From an uncultured Microcaldota archaeon (GTDB lineage Archaea > Micrarchaeota > Micrarchaeia > Anstonellales > Anstonellaceae): 10,057 bases of DNA. The notes under the pieces are model-generated. The model was not told the origin of the DNA. It did not search any database and saw only the letters and a list, made by a program, of their open reading frames with translations. The translations under genes were made by a program, and so were the position numbers. The stretch's first letter is position 1, and each line of letters opens with the position of its first letter. The stretch lies in NCBI GenBank assembly GCA_903923795.1, contig CAIXYX010000042.1:1-10057 (forward strand), given 5' to 3'. Shown here in pieces: positions 1 through 5,438 of this stretch.

Positions 1-39
1 TATGAGCCCAGCGGGCACTCCAAGCTACCCCATCCCACT
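1..39 (-). tRNA. Initiator tRNA-Met(CAT), 5' part only, cut by the window edge
   Basis: Read on the minus strand from 39 down to 1, the sequence folds as the 5' half of a tRNA. It has an acceptor strand AGTGGGA (39-33), TG at positions 8-9, a D-stem GGGT pairing with GCCC, G26, then CTGGG leading into loop CTCATA with anticodon CAT (4-2). The window ends just after tRNA position 37. The 5' base A1 and the three consecutive G residues at 29-31 of the anticodon stem are hallmarks of initiator tRNAs, so this is the initiator rather than the elongator Met tRNA. The 3' half lies outside the window, so the acceptor and T-stem pairings cannot be checked. A TATA box lies 27 bp upstream of A1. Confidence 0.88.
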
Positions 40-60
40 GATTTCAAATAAGCACGACGA

Positions 61-71
61 GATTTAAATAG
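61..71 (-). promoter_or_regulatory. TATA box for initiator tRNA-Met
   Basis: CTATTTAAATC on the minus strand is a near-ideal archaeal TATA box. Its centre (about 66) is 27 bp upstream of the mature tRNA 5' base at 39. That is the same spacing seen between TATA boxes and start codons of the apparently leaderless genes in this window, so transcription may begin at or within a base or two of the mature tRNA 5' end. Confidence 0.7.
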
Positions 72-90
72 CCGTCTATCCGAACGCCGT

Positions 91-831
91 CTACTCCGGC
101 GGCGATGTCATGGGCGGCATCTGCTTCTTCTCCACAAATTCCAAATTACAGCCGCACTGCTCGCATCTGAAAAGAAGGGCCGATGCTTTCTCGAATTCCA
201 CACAACTGCCCGGCCCGCACGTGTTGCAGATGTATTTCTCGCGGCCGTCCTCAACCACAATCGCCACGACGGTGGTCTCGCCGGCCTCGCGCTTGACCTT
301 CTCCACCATCTCGTGCAAATGCTCGTTGTTCAAATGCCACACATACGAATACCAGCCGCTGTTCTTGTCCCGATTGCGGGCATAAGTGGCCAGGCCATAA
401 GAATGCAGTTTGTTGAGCACGACACGCACATCGCTTGCGCGAATCCCCGCCTTCTGCGCAATCTGCTCGTCGCTCAAATCCTGCGTGAATTCGCGGATAA
501 CATGAATCGCATGCTCTCCAACAGTTCTAATCAGCCATTTGCGCACGGCGGCATCTGTCAGAAGCTGCGACTGCCACAACCGATTCGCCATGCACCTGCT
601 CGTCGTCTCGGGCACGAAACCGCCCTTATGCACCGGTTTCGACGGCCATTTGAGTTTCGCGGCGGCTGAGGGTCCATAACCTTTCGTGTGCCTCGTCGTG
701 TTGGGCGCCTTGGCCGCTTTCGGGTGGCGTGGTTTGAATTCGGCCCTTGCAGAGGCGGTTTTGGCTCTCAAATGAGGTTTCTTGGGGCTTCGCACCGCCG
801 CCTTTTTGTGTGTTTTTGCCCCTTTCGCCAT
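91..831 (-). CDS. tfe: Transcription factor E (TFE, TFIIE-alpha homologue) with a long basic N-terminal tail
   Basis: TFE joins the archaeal RNA polymerase/TBP/TFB complex and helps open promoter DNA. Residues about 91-168 form the winged-helix (TFE/IIE-alpha) domain, with a recognisable core around HAIHVIREF, KAGIRASDVRVVLNKL and the wing region DKNSGWYSYVW. A zinc ribbon follows with C202-x2-C205 and C223-x2-C226; C210 and C228 are extra cysteines. The usual family length is roughly 165-180 residues. Here 246 are encoded because about 80-90 residues precede the winged helix; the first 70 of these carry about 20 Lys/Arg and one acidic residue, with many Ala and Pro. The ATG at 831 is favoured because a TATA box is centred 27 bp upstream, giving a leaderless mRNA. 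An internal ATG at 591 would give a conventional 166-residue TFE. Identification is firm; the start is likely but not proven. Confidence 0.93.
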   Translation of the reverse strand: MAKGAKTHKKAAVRSPKKPHLRAKTASARAEFKPRHPKAAKAPNTTRHTKGYGPSAAAKLKWPSKPVHKGGFVPETTSRCMANRLWQSQLLTDAAVRKWLIRTVGEHAIHVIREFTQDLSDEQIAQKAGIRASDVRVVLNKLHSYGLATYARNRDKNSGWYSYVWHLNNEHLHEMVEKVKREAGETTVVAIVVEDGREKYICNTCGPGSCVEFEKASALLFRCEQCGCNLEFVEKKQMPPMTSPPE

Positions 832-854
832 ATTGCTTTATTTAACACACAGCG

Positions 855-862
855 TATTTATA
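855..862 (-). promoter_or_regulatory. TATA box of the TFE gene
   Basis: TATAAATA on the minus strand, preceded by purines (GGACAGG) that could act as a BRE. Its centre is about 27 bp from the ATG at 831, predicting a leaderless transcript. It lies just beyond the stop codon of the upstream methyltransferase gene, so TFE probably has its own promoter. Confidence 0.65.
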
Positions 863-869
863 CCTGTCC

Positions 870-1427
870 CTATTCGTTACATGTAATGACATTCTTTCCC
901 ATCTTTGATGGCACGATTCTTCTCTGTGCGCCGCCGAATTCAAGTTTCAGCTCGGTGCCCTGGAAATAATGGTCCAAAAAAAGAGCGAGCGCCGCGATCT
1001 CCGAATGAGGCTGGTTCGTGACGCTGATATTAAAATCGGCCAATTGATATGCCTCGGTCGGCACTTTCTGCGAACCGACCATGACGAGCCCGTCTTTCTC
1101 CATCCCACCCATCCCTTCCTTCTTCTGTTTCCGCACCTCATCAATCACGTCGTCCAGTCTCTGCCCGTACATCGTCAAGTGCGCGACCCATCCGCCCGCA
1201 GCCTTGAACTTTCCAATCTCCTTCATCCAATCCGCCGTGTGGCGCACCTCGAATTCCCCGCCCCATTCTTTTGCAATCTTTCGCAAACGTTCCATAAGCA
1301 AATCGTCGCGCTCCCCCTCGAAGATGATGCCTTTCGCGCCCAGCGCCCGCGCCACCAACGCAACGTGTGTGCTGGCGCGCGCGTCCCGCATGCGCCGATG
1401 CCCATATCTCAAAACCCAGATCGCCAT
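870..1427 (-). CDS. trm56: tRNA (cytidine(56)-2'-O)-methyltransferase, aTrm56 (SPOUT class)
   Basis: This enzyme uses S-adenosylmethionine to methylate the 2'-OH of C56 in the T-loop of archaeal tRNAs. The protein (185 residues from this start) has the expected conserved blocks: VLRYGHRRMRDARASTHVAL near residues 5-24, VAHLTMYG at 81-88, VGSQKVPTEAYQLAD at 117-131 and NQPHSEIAALALFLD at 138-152; the last two form the knotted cofactor-binding region of SPOUT enzymes. Length matches the family. The reading frame extends to a TTG at 1442 and an ATG at 1433, but family members begin just before the VLRxGHR block, and a TATA-like element centred near 1452 is 25 bp from the ATG at 1427, so 1427 is preferred. 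The neighbouring tRNA-Lys has the target C56 in its TTCGAAT loop. Confidence 0.95.
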   Translation of the reverse strand: MAIWVLRYGHRRMRDARASTHVALVARALGAKGIIFEGERDDLLMERLRKIAKEWGGEFEVRHTADWMKEIGKFKAAGGWVAHLTMYGQRLDDVIDEVRKQKKEGMGGMEKDGLVMVGSQKVPTEAYQLADFNISVTNQPHSEIAALALFLDHYFQGTELKLEFGGAQRRIVPSKMGKNVITCNE

Positions 1428-1447
1428 GCACATCCTCGTCAAAATAA

Positions 1448-1456
1448 GTAAAATAC
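1448..1456 (-). promoter_or_regulatory. TATA-like element of trm56
   Basis: GTATTTTAC on the minus strand is centred about 25 bp upstream of the ATG at 1427. The match to TTTAWA is imperfect, but its position agrees with the leaderless spacing of neighbouring genes and supports the ATG at 1427 over the upstream TTG and ATG. Confidence 0.45.
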
Positions 1457-1457
1457 T

Positions 1458-1472
1458 CGGCGCGAAGCGCCG
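1458..1472. repeat. Short GC-rich inverted repeat
   Basis: CGGCGC and GCGCCG form a perfect 6-bp stem around a 3-base GAA loop. It lies between tRNA-Lys and the trm56 promoter. It could be a terminator stem for the tRNA transcript or part of the neighbouring palindromic element; no run of T directly follows it on either strand. Confidence 0.5.
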
Positions 1473-1496
1473 GCATCCCTCTTTCTTTTGGGGTCA

Positions 1497-1529
1497 AGCA
1501 CTTTTCTTTCCGGAGGAAAGAAAAGGGCT
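1497..1529. repeat. Near-perfect pyrimidine/purine palindrome next to tRNA-Lys
   Basis: CTTTTCTTTCC (1501-1511) and GGAAAGAAAAG (1515-1525) are exact inverse complements around a 3-base GGA loop. After one mismatch (1500/1526) the pairing continues for three more pairs, AGC with GCT. The element starts four bases past the tRNA-Lys 3' end on its downstream side. On the tRNA strand it contains TTTTCTTTCC, which could end tRNA transcription. The form (TTTCTTTTGG followed by a CTTTTCTTTCC palindrome) also resembles dispersed intergenic palindromes seen in some bacterial genomes; only one copy is in this window. Confidence 0.65.
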
Positions 1530-1532
1530 GAA

Positions 1533-1633
1533 CGGGCTCGGTGGGATTCGAACCCACGACATTTTGATCTCTCTGCGCCGAAAACTTTCGGCACTTAAGA
1601 GTCAAACGCTCTACCAAGCTGAGCTACGAGCCC
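1533..1633 (-). tRNA. tRNA-Lys(CTT) with a 27-nt intron at position 37/38
   Basis: Minus strand. The acceptor stem GGGCTCG/CGAGCCC is fully paired (1633-1627 with 1540-1534). The D-arm is GCTC-AGCTTGGTA-GAGC, the anticodon stem TTTGA/TCAAA, the variable loop ATGTC and the T-arm GTGGG-TTCGAAT-CCCAC, with discriminator G at 1533. The anticodon CTT is at 1599-1597 and reads AAG. The spliced length is 74 nt. The 3' CCA is not encoded, so it must be added after RNase Z processing. The anticodon loop is interrupted after A37 by an intron (1569-1595). All stems and the T-loop consensus fit, so identity and intron placement are firm. The TATA box is about 35 bp upstream of the 5' end, implying a short leader of roughly 9 nt to be removed by RNase P. 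Confidence 0.96.
1569..1595 (-). other. Archaeal tRNA intron with bulge-helix-bulge splice sites
   Basis: The 27-nt intron sits at the canonical 37/38 position. The pre-tRNA forms a standard archaeal bulge-helix-bulge: anticodon-loop bases CUCU pair with AGAG near the intron end (4-bp central helix), flanked by 3-nt bulges UAA (cut UA^A) and AGA (cut AG^A). The intron itself closes as an 8-bp hairpin, GUGCCGAA with UUCGGCGC (one U-G pair), loop AGUU. This is the substrate geometry for the archaeal tRNA-splicing endonuclease EndA. Confidence 0.93.
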
Positions 1634-1664
1634 AAAAACGGCAAATGCATTGTGGGCGTCAATG

Positions 1665-1672
1665 AATTAAAA
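1665..1672 (-). promoter_or_regulatory. TATA box of tRNA-Lys
   Basis: TTTTAATT on the minus strand is centred about 35 bp upstream of the tRNA 5' base at 1633. With an initiation distance near 26 bp this predicts a leader of about 9 nt. It lies between the stop codon of the upstream surface-protein gene and the tRNA. Confidence 0.5.
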
Positions 1673-1714
1673 GAGATGGGGTGGGCCAAGCGCGCCAGCG
1701 CCCTCCTGCCCGCA

Positions 1715-3127
1715 TCACTTCTTCGTCGTGTTGGCCCCCACACTCGAATTGCCCGCAGCCGTCGAATTCCTCGTAACGGTTGAATTCCCCTGGGCGGCCG
1801 AATTTCCGCCCGCCGTCGTATTGTTATTGTTCGCGGCTGGTTTCGAGGCAGTCTGGTTCTGAATCGCCGAGATGCACTGGGCTTTGAGTGCTGCATCTGT
1901 GACCAATTGGCAGTAGCTGGCATCTCTCTTGATGTACGCGACATTGGCATAGCATTCAGAGCGTGCCGCGCCAGCCTGCTCGCACAGTGCCGGCACGACA
2001 TTGCCGCTCTGCGTGGCCATCTTGATGATGCAGTCCCCCTGCGCAGTTTCGTTGCTGCTCATATTGCAAAATCTCACATCACTAAAATCAATGGCGCTCT
2101 GGCGCATGCATGCGTCACGGCCCGCCGTGGTGTTCATGCTCTGGCAGCCGGACACCTGCTGCATCTCCTGCTGGTCAGACACGAGACTGGCCTGCACGTC
2201 CTCTAAATTATCGCCCGTGGCCGGCAAGGCGATGTTGGGCGCAGTTTTGCCAAACGACACCAATTCCCTCTCGCCCTCCACAAGCGCGTATGTGCCGTCG
2301 GTGTTGAGGGCCTTGTAATTCAGTCTGCTGTACAGCGCGATGCCGTATTCGTCATCCATGCACTGCTCGAGGTGGAAGCTGTTGAACACCTGCGGGCTCG
2401 GCGCGCTGAAGGCGGGTTGAATCGCCTGTATGTTCGCCAGCTCCTGCCCGTCCAGGGCGCTGTAATTGAGCGTGTATGTAAGATTCTGGCACGTCCGATT
2501 CGCGATGACGGCCGCCCGCGGCGGAGAGATGAAAACAAACGCCCCGTATTGTATGAGTTTTTGATTGACCGCCACCTGCTGCTTTGTCGCATTCGCATCA
2601 AGCGAGAACATCGCATTCAGCTGGTTCGCATCCTGATTCAGCGCGCTGGTGGCATTGAGCGCCGCGCATTTCTGGGCAGCATCCCCGTTCTGCTCGCACA
2701 CGACCGTCTCATTCCCTATCCATGTGAACGAGCTGGCGTACAGCAATGATGTCACGGTCGCGCGTCTCGCCGCCCCGTTCTGCTCCAATCTTATCTTCAG
2801 CGGAATCCCGTCCTGCGGCTGCACGAACTGTATGTCATACGCGTTTGGCAAGCTGCTCTGCTTGCCCATGTACGAGAGCAATATTTTTGCCGACGGGTCG
2901 GCCAGCGGGTCAACAACCGTTGTGTTGTTTCCGGTCGGCTTGGCTTTCCACTGGCCAAAGCCCGGTATCATGCCGCCCTGCCAGAGCAGCACTGCGCCGA
3001 TAAGGATGATGAGCACGCCTGCCATGGGGATTATGGGCAGCGAAGAATCCGCCTTAGCGTCCGCTTTCTGCGTCTCTTTGACCTTGCTCATGTTCTCTCC
3101 GTTTTTGTGTGTCTTCTCTTCTGCCAT
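1715..3127 (-). CDS. Membrane-anchored, Cys-repeat, N-glycosylation-rich surface protein of unknown function
   Basis: I do not recognise the family as a whole. From the ATG at 3127 the protein has 470 residues: a hydrophilic Lys-rich start, one transmembrane segment at about 31-50 (LPIIPMAGVLIILIGAVLLW), a long middle region, a Cys-pair repeat block at about 327-425, and a low-complexity Asn/Thr/Ser/Gly tail (426-470). At least 15 N-x-S/T sequons lie after the membrane segment, so the bulk is probably outside the cell and N-glycosylated. The lysines before the membrane segment fit an N-in orientation. The frame is open up to an ATG at 3229, but the TATA box at 3202-3209 lies within that extension, so starts at 3127 (preceded by GGGGGA) or 3091 (preceded by GGAGAG) are likelier. 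The 3091 start would remove 12 residues. Its role could be adhesion, S-layer association or substrate capture; none can be shown. Confidence 0.8.
   Translation of the reverse strand: MAEEKTHKNGENMSKVKETQKADAKADSSLPIIPMAGVLIILIGAVLLWQGGMIPGFGQWKAKPTGNNTTVVDPLADPSAKILLSYMGKQSSLPNAYDIQFVQPQDGIPLKIRLEQNGAARRATVTSLLYASSFTWIGNETVVCEQNGDAAQKCAALNATSALNQDANQLNAMFSLDANATKQQVAVNQKLIQYGAFVFISPPRAAVIANRTCQNLTYTLNYSALDGQELANIQAIQPAFSAPSPQVFNSFHLEQCMDDEYGIALYSRLNYKALNTDGTYALVEGERELVSFGKTAPNIALPATGDNLEDVQASLVSDQQEMQQVSGCQSMNTTAGRDACMRQSAIDFSDVRFCNMSSNETAQGDCIIKMATQSGNVVPALCEQAGAARSECYANVAYIKRDASYCQLVTDAALKAQCISAIQNQTASKPAANNNNTTAGGNSAAQGNSTVTRNSTAAGNSSVGANTTKK
1853..2149 (-). repeat. Protein-level tandem repeat: four Cys-pair units
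   Basis: Within the surface protein, eight cysteines at residues 328, 340, 354, 366, 382, 392, 406 and 418 have alternating spacings of 12, 14, 12, 16, 10, 14 and 12 residues. This gives four units of about 24-28 residues, each with two cysteines. The second cysteine often follows an Arg/Asp or Gln/Asp context (for example RDACM, QGDCI, RSECY). It probably forms stacked helical hairpins, each held by a disulfide. Confidence 0.7.
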
Positions 3128-3201
3128 ACAATCCCCCGTGTTAGCATAAGCGTGCGTTTTACGCTGCGCGTCTATGATGATTTTGTCATGCTCGCGGGCT
3201 C

Positions 3202-3209
3202 TATTTATT
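3202..3209 (-). promoter_or_regulatory. TATA box of the Cys-repeat surface protein gene
   Basis: AATAAATA on the minus strand predicts transcription starting near 3179. No in-frame start codon lies at that point, so this mRNA should have a leader of about 50-90 nt with a ribosome-binding site, unlike most genes here. Its position argues against translation starting at the ATG at 3229. Confidence 0.55.
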
Positions 3210-3228
3210 CCTATTCCCAAAACAAGCA

Positions 3229-4401
3229 TCAGCGGGCAGCCACTATCCTGACAACATCCCCGTCCGCCAGCTCATGGTCCTTGCCCAACCTGCGCTTGGT
3301 GCGCGCGTCCACCGCGCACACAAATGTTTTCGCCAAATCGGTGTGCACCTTCTCCGCGAGCTGCAGTGCTGTCGTGTGGGCAGGCACCAACAGCGCGTCC
3401 GGCAGCACGGTGCCCGAGCGGTCGCAGTAATGGTTCTCATCCTCGACGGGGTACACCACAATCATGCATAGGCGTTTGAATACCATCTCATCAAGCAGCG
3501 CGTGCACGCCCGTGCCATCGTTCTCTTTCATGAATGCGGCGATGCGCTCCAGCACCGCCTTTTGCTGCGCATCCGGTGCCCCAGTGAGCCTGAATTCCTT
3601 CGCGCCCGGCGAATACTCAATCATCCCGCCCGCGGCCGCCTTTTGCAGCACGAATTCATAAGCAGCCGAAGTGGTGCGAATCGGCGTATTTGCCAATGCG
3701 GCCGCGCCTCTCGCATTCTCAACCCTTTCCTTCGCGCCCGTGATATCTGCCTTGTTCGCAGCCACAACCATCGGCTTTCCCGTGCGATATAGCGCATGCG
3801 CGAATCTCCCGAGGTCCTCGGGTGACCATTCTATCCTCTCGAGCCTCAAGCCCGCGTCAAGAGCCGCCCGCGCTATGGCCGACTGGTCATAGCCGAGCCC
3901 CGAGAGTGCAGCCGCCACTTCAGGCAAACCTTTGTATCTGAATTTAGCGGCATTGCGCGAGACCGACTGGTGCAGCCACGCCTCCATCTCAACGCCCAAA
4001 AATCCAATCTCTTTCTCCAATGCAAAATCAGTCGCGGCCTTTCCCTCCAAATCCGTTCTTCCCGAGGCGTCCACCACCTGTATGAATCCGTCAGCAGTGC
4101 GCAAGTCGTCGAGGAACTGGTTGCCCATCCCCTTACCTTCACTCGCTCCAGGCACCAAGCCCGCGACATCGAGGAGCGGAATGGCTATCTCGCGCATGCC
4201 GTTTTTGCAATGCCCGCCGCGCGCGTCGCATTTCGCCAAGCCCAACGACACATGGGCGCAAGGCACTCTTAACAATGCCACGCCCTTGTTCGGCTCAATC
4301 GTGGTGAATGGGTAATCCGCCACCGGCACGCTAATCGAGGTAAGAGTAGAGAAGAGCAGACTTTTGCCTTTATTCGGGGCTCCGATGATTCCGATGAGCA
4401 T
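3229..4401 (-). CDS. Ygr210/YchF-type (Obg-family) GTPase with C-terminal TGS domain
   Basis: A 390-residue P-loop GTPase of the archaeal/eukaryotic Ygr210 branch of the YchF/OLA1 group (COG0012), associated with ribosomes and translation. Visible motifs are G1 GAPNKGKS (7-14), the G2 region YPFTTIEPNKG (30-40), G3 DVAGLVPG (78-85) followed by the characteristic EGKGMGNQFLDDLRTAD block, and G4 NKAD (216-219). Intact NKAD predicts GTP specificity, unlike bacterial YchF/OLA1, which has NxxE and prefers ATP. A helical region follows, then a TGS domain (about 312-390). Between G2 and G3, C48, C58, H64 and C65 are features of this subgroup. The frame extends upstream to 4599, but the conserved MLIGIIG start and a TATA-like element centred 29 bp from the ATG at 4401 fix the start there. 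The stop TGA overlaps the unused ATG at 3229. Confidence 0.93.
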   Translation of the reverse strand: MLIGIIGAPNKGKSLLFSTLTSISVPVADYPFTTIEPNKGVALLRVPCAHVSLGLAKCDARGGHCKNGMREIAIPLLDVAGLVPGASEGKGMGNQFLDDLRTADGFIQVVDASGRTDLEGKAATDFALEKEIGFLGVEMEAWLHQSVSRNAAKFRYKGLPEVAAALSGLGYDQSAIARAALDAGLRLERIEWSPEDLGRFAHALYRTGKPMVVAANKADITGAKERVENARGAAALANTPIRTTSAAYEFVLQKAAAGGMIEYSPGAKEFRLTGAPDAQQKAVLERIAAFMKENDGTGVHALLDEMVFKRLCMIVVYPVEDENHYCDRSGTVLPDALLVPAHTTALQLAEKVHTDLAKTFVCAVDARTKRRLGKDHELADGDVVRIVAAR

Positions 4402-4425
4402 ATATCCATGTCTATAGAACACGAA

Positions 4426-4434
4426 CCTTTTAAC
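4426..4434 (-). promoter_or_regulatory. TATA box of the GTPase gene
   Basis: GTTAAAAGG on the minus strand is centred 29 bp upstream of the ATG at 4401, predicting a leaderless or nearly leaderless mRNA. No Shine-Dalgarno motif precedes the ATG. Confidence 0.5.
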
Positions 4435-4478
4435 CTCTGGGCCGAATGCAGCCAAAACACGCGGGCAGTCATTTATGG

Positions 4479-5327
4479 TCAGGGGAGTTTGAGCAGAAGG
4501 AAGCTGTCCTCCAGCCGTCCGCCCTTCATCAAATACGCCGAATAACTGCCTGCGGGCAGGCTGGTCAGGTCGATGACCAGATTCCCGTTCTCTTCGCATA
4601 TCGGGGTCGGGTGGTTCTGGTCTTTGTTGCCCACCTCATTGCCCAGCATGTCATAGATGCGCACGCCATAATCCAGTGAGAGCGATTTCGAGAGCGGGAT
4701 GAATGCTTTGGGGTTGGCCACGAAATTCTTCATCTGTGAAGGCTTTGTTTTGAGCATCGATTCCTTCACGCCTGTTTTGGGGATATACACCAGCTCATCA
4801 AGCTCAATATGCGCAGGCGTCCCGCTCGCGTTCAATTTGTCGATTTCCAATTTAATGAAGAAGACATGAGTGCATCCATCGGTGGTGCAATTGAGCGAGA
4901 TGCCATATAGCCCCGAAGCTGCTTCGGAACTCCCATAGCCCCCCAACCATTCGTACTCGAGGTTCTGCGTCTGATTTGGCCCCTTAAGGCGGTAATCCAC
5001 CCGTTGCCAGTCTCCGGCATAGTCATGCCCTATCAGTCCGAGCCGGATTTCTAATGTATCGTACACTCCGGCGATGGACGCGAGCGGAAAGGAGAGCCAT
5101 TGATAAGCGGGAAGTTTCTCGAAATAATCTGTTTTAGGCGGGGCCGGAAAAACCTTGACTCCGACGAAATCTTTGAGTATCCTCTCTCCCTTGTCTTCCT
5201 GGTTGATCGTTAAACTCTCTTGCGAAGGCGCGCCTCGGGGCGGTTGCCGCTCTCTTTGTTTGGGGCCATTGTCGACGTCGAGCGGAGCCGGCACCTCTTC
5301 TTTTCTGTTAAGCAGTTTGGAGACCAT
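4479..5327 (-). CDS. Hypothetical protein with C-terminal FlgD/T9SS-sorting-domain-like beta sandwich
   Basis: I do not recognise the full-length family. From the ATG at 5327 it has 282 residues; a GTG at 5333 would add two. Residues 1-50 are hydrophilic and Pro/Arg/Glu-rich, probably disordered. Residues about 55-185 look like a beta-rich domain: alternating hydrophobic strands such as YDTLEIRLGLIG and THVFFIKLEID, ending IELDELVYI, reminiscent of jelly-roll or galactose-binding folds. Residues about 206-282 resemble the C-terminal domains of T9SS cargo and FlgD-type Ig folds: VRIYDMLGNEV (222-232), then LVIDLTSLPAGSYSAYLMKGG (250-270) and FLLLK at the very end. No signal peptide or membrane segment is visible, which is unusual for such domains. 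It lies upstream of the GTPase gene, separated by 77 bp containing that gene's own promoter. Function unknown. Confidence 0.75.
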   Translation of the reverse strand: MVSKLLNRKEEVPAPLDVDNGPKQRERQPPRGAPSQESLTINQEDKGERILKDFVGVKVFPAPPKTDYFEKLPAYQWLSFPLASIAGVYDTLEIRLGLIGHDYAGDWQRVDYRLKGPNQTQNLEYEWLGGYGSSEAASGLYGISLNCTTDGCTHVFFIKLEIDKLNASGTPAHIELDELVYIPKTGVKESMLKTKPSQMKNFVANPKAFIPLSKSLSLDYGVRIYDMLGNEVGNKDQNHPTPICEENGNLVIDLTSLPAGSYSAYLMKGGRLEDSFLLLKLP

Positions 5328-5407
5328 GGTCACACGTTTGCCTGACTCGTTATTATCCTTCCCTTCGGCGCGAGCGAGCGCTCTCTTTTACGCATCGGGG
5401 CACGAGC

Positions 5408-5418
5408 CTATTTAATCT
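5408..5418. promoter_or_regulatory. Shared TATA element between divergent genes
   Basis: CTATTTAATCT on the plus strand is centred about 26 bp upstream of the RfcL ATG at 5439, predicting a leaderless mRNA. On the minus strand the same bases read AGATTAAATAG, also a good TATA box, which would start transcription near 5386, about 59 nt upstream of the minus-strand ATG at 5327. It is the only strong TATA candidate in the 111-bp divergent spacer; GTAAAAG at 5386-5392 on the minus strand is a weaker alternative. Confidence 0.55.
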
Positions 5419-5438
5419 CTGTCAGTCATTCTAATTTC

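Noticed and set aside
428..591. Treating the internal ATG at 591 as the TFE start
   Set aside because: It gives a conventional length, but no TATA box is spaced for it and only a weak GGTG precedes it; the leaderless signal points to 831. Kept as an alternative only.
1081..1665. Plus-strand open frame of 194 codons across trm56 and tRNA-Lys
   Set aside because: It runs antisense through a well-identified methyltransferase gene and the tRNA, and its translation has no recognisable domain; it is a shadow frame.
3174..3180. ATGATGA resembling a C box of a C/D guide RNA
   Set aside because: No appropriately spaced D box, C' or D' elements or terminal stem nearby; chance match upstream of the surface-protein gene.
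4402..4599. 66-residue N-terminal extension of the GTPase
   Set aside because: It overlaps the 3' end of the upstream gene, contains the TATA box, and the family begins right at MLIGIIG.
5330..5395. 21-codon minus-strand upstream frame ending just before the FlgD-like gene start (possible leader peptide)
   Set aside because: Only 18 bp from the TATA centre, no ribosome-binding site, and no sequence resembling a regulatory leader peptide; best explained by chance.
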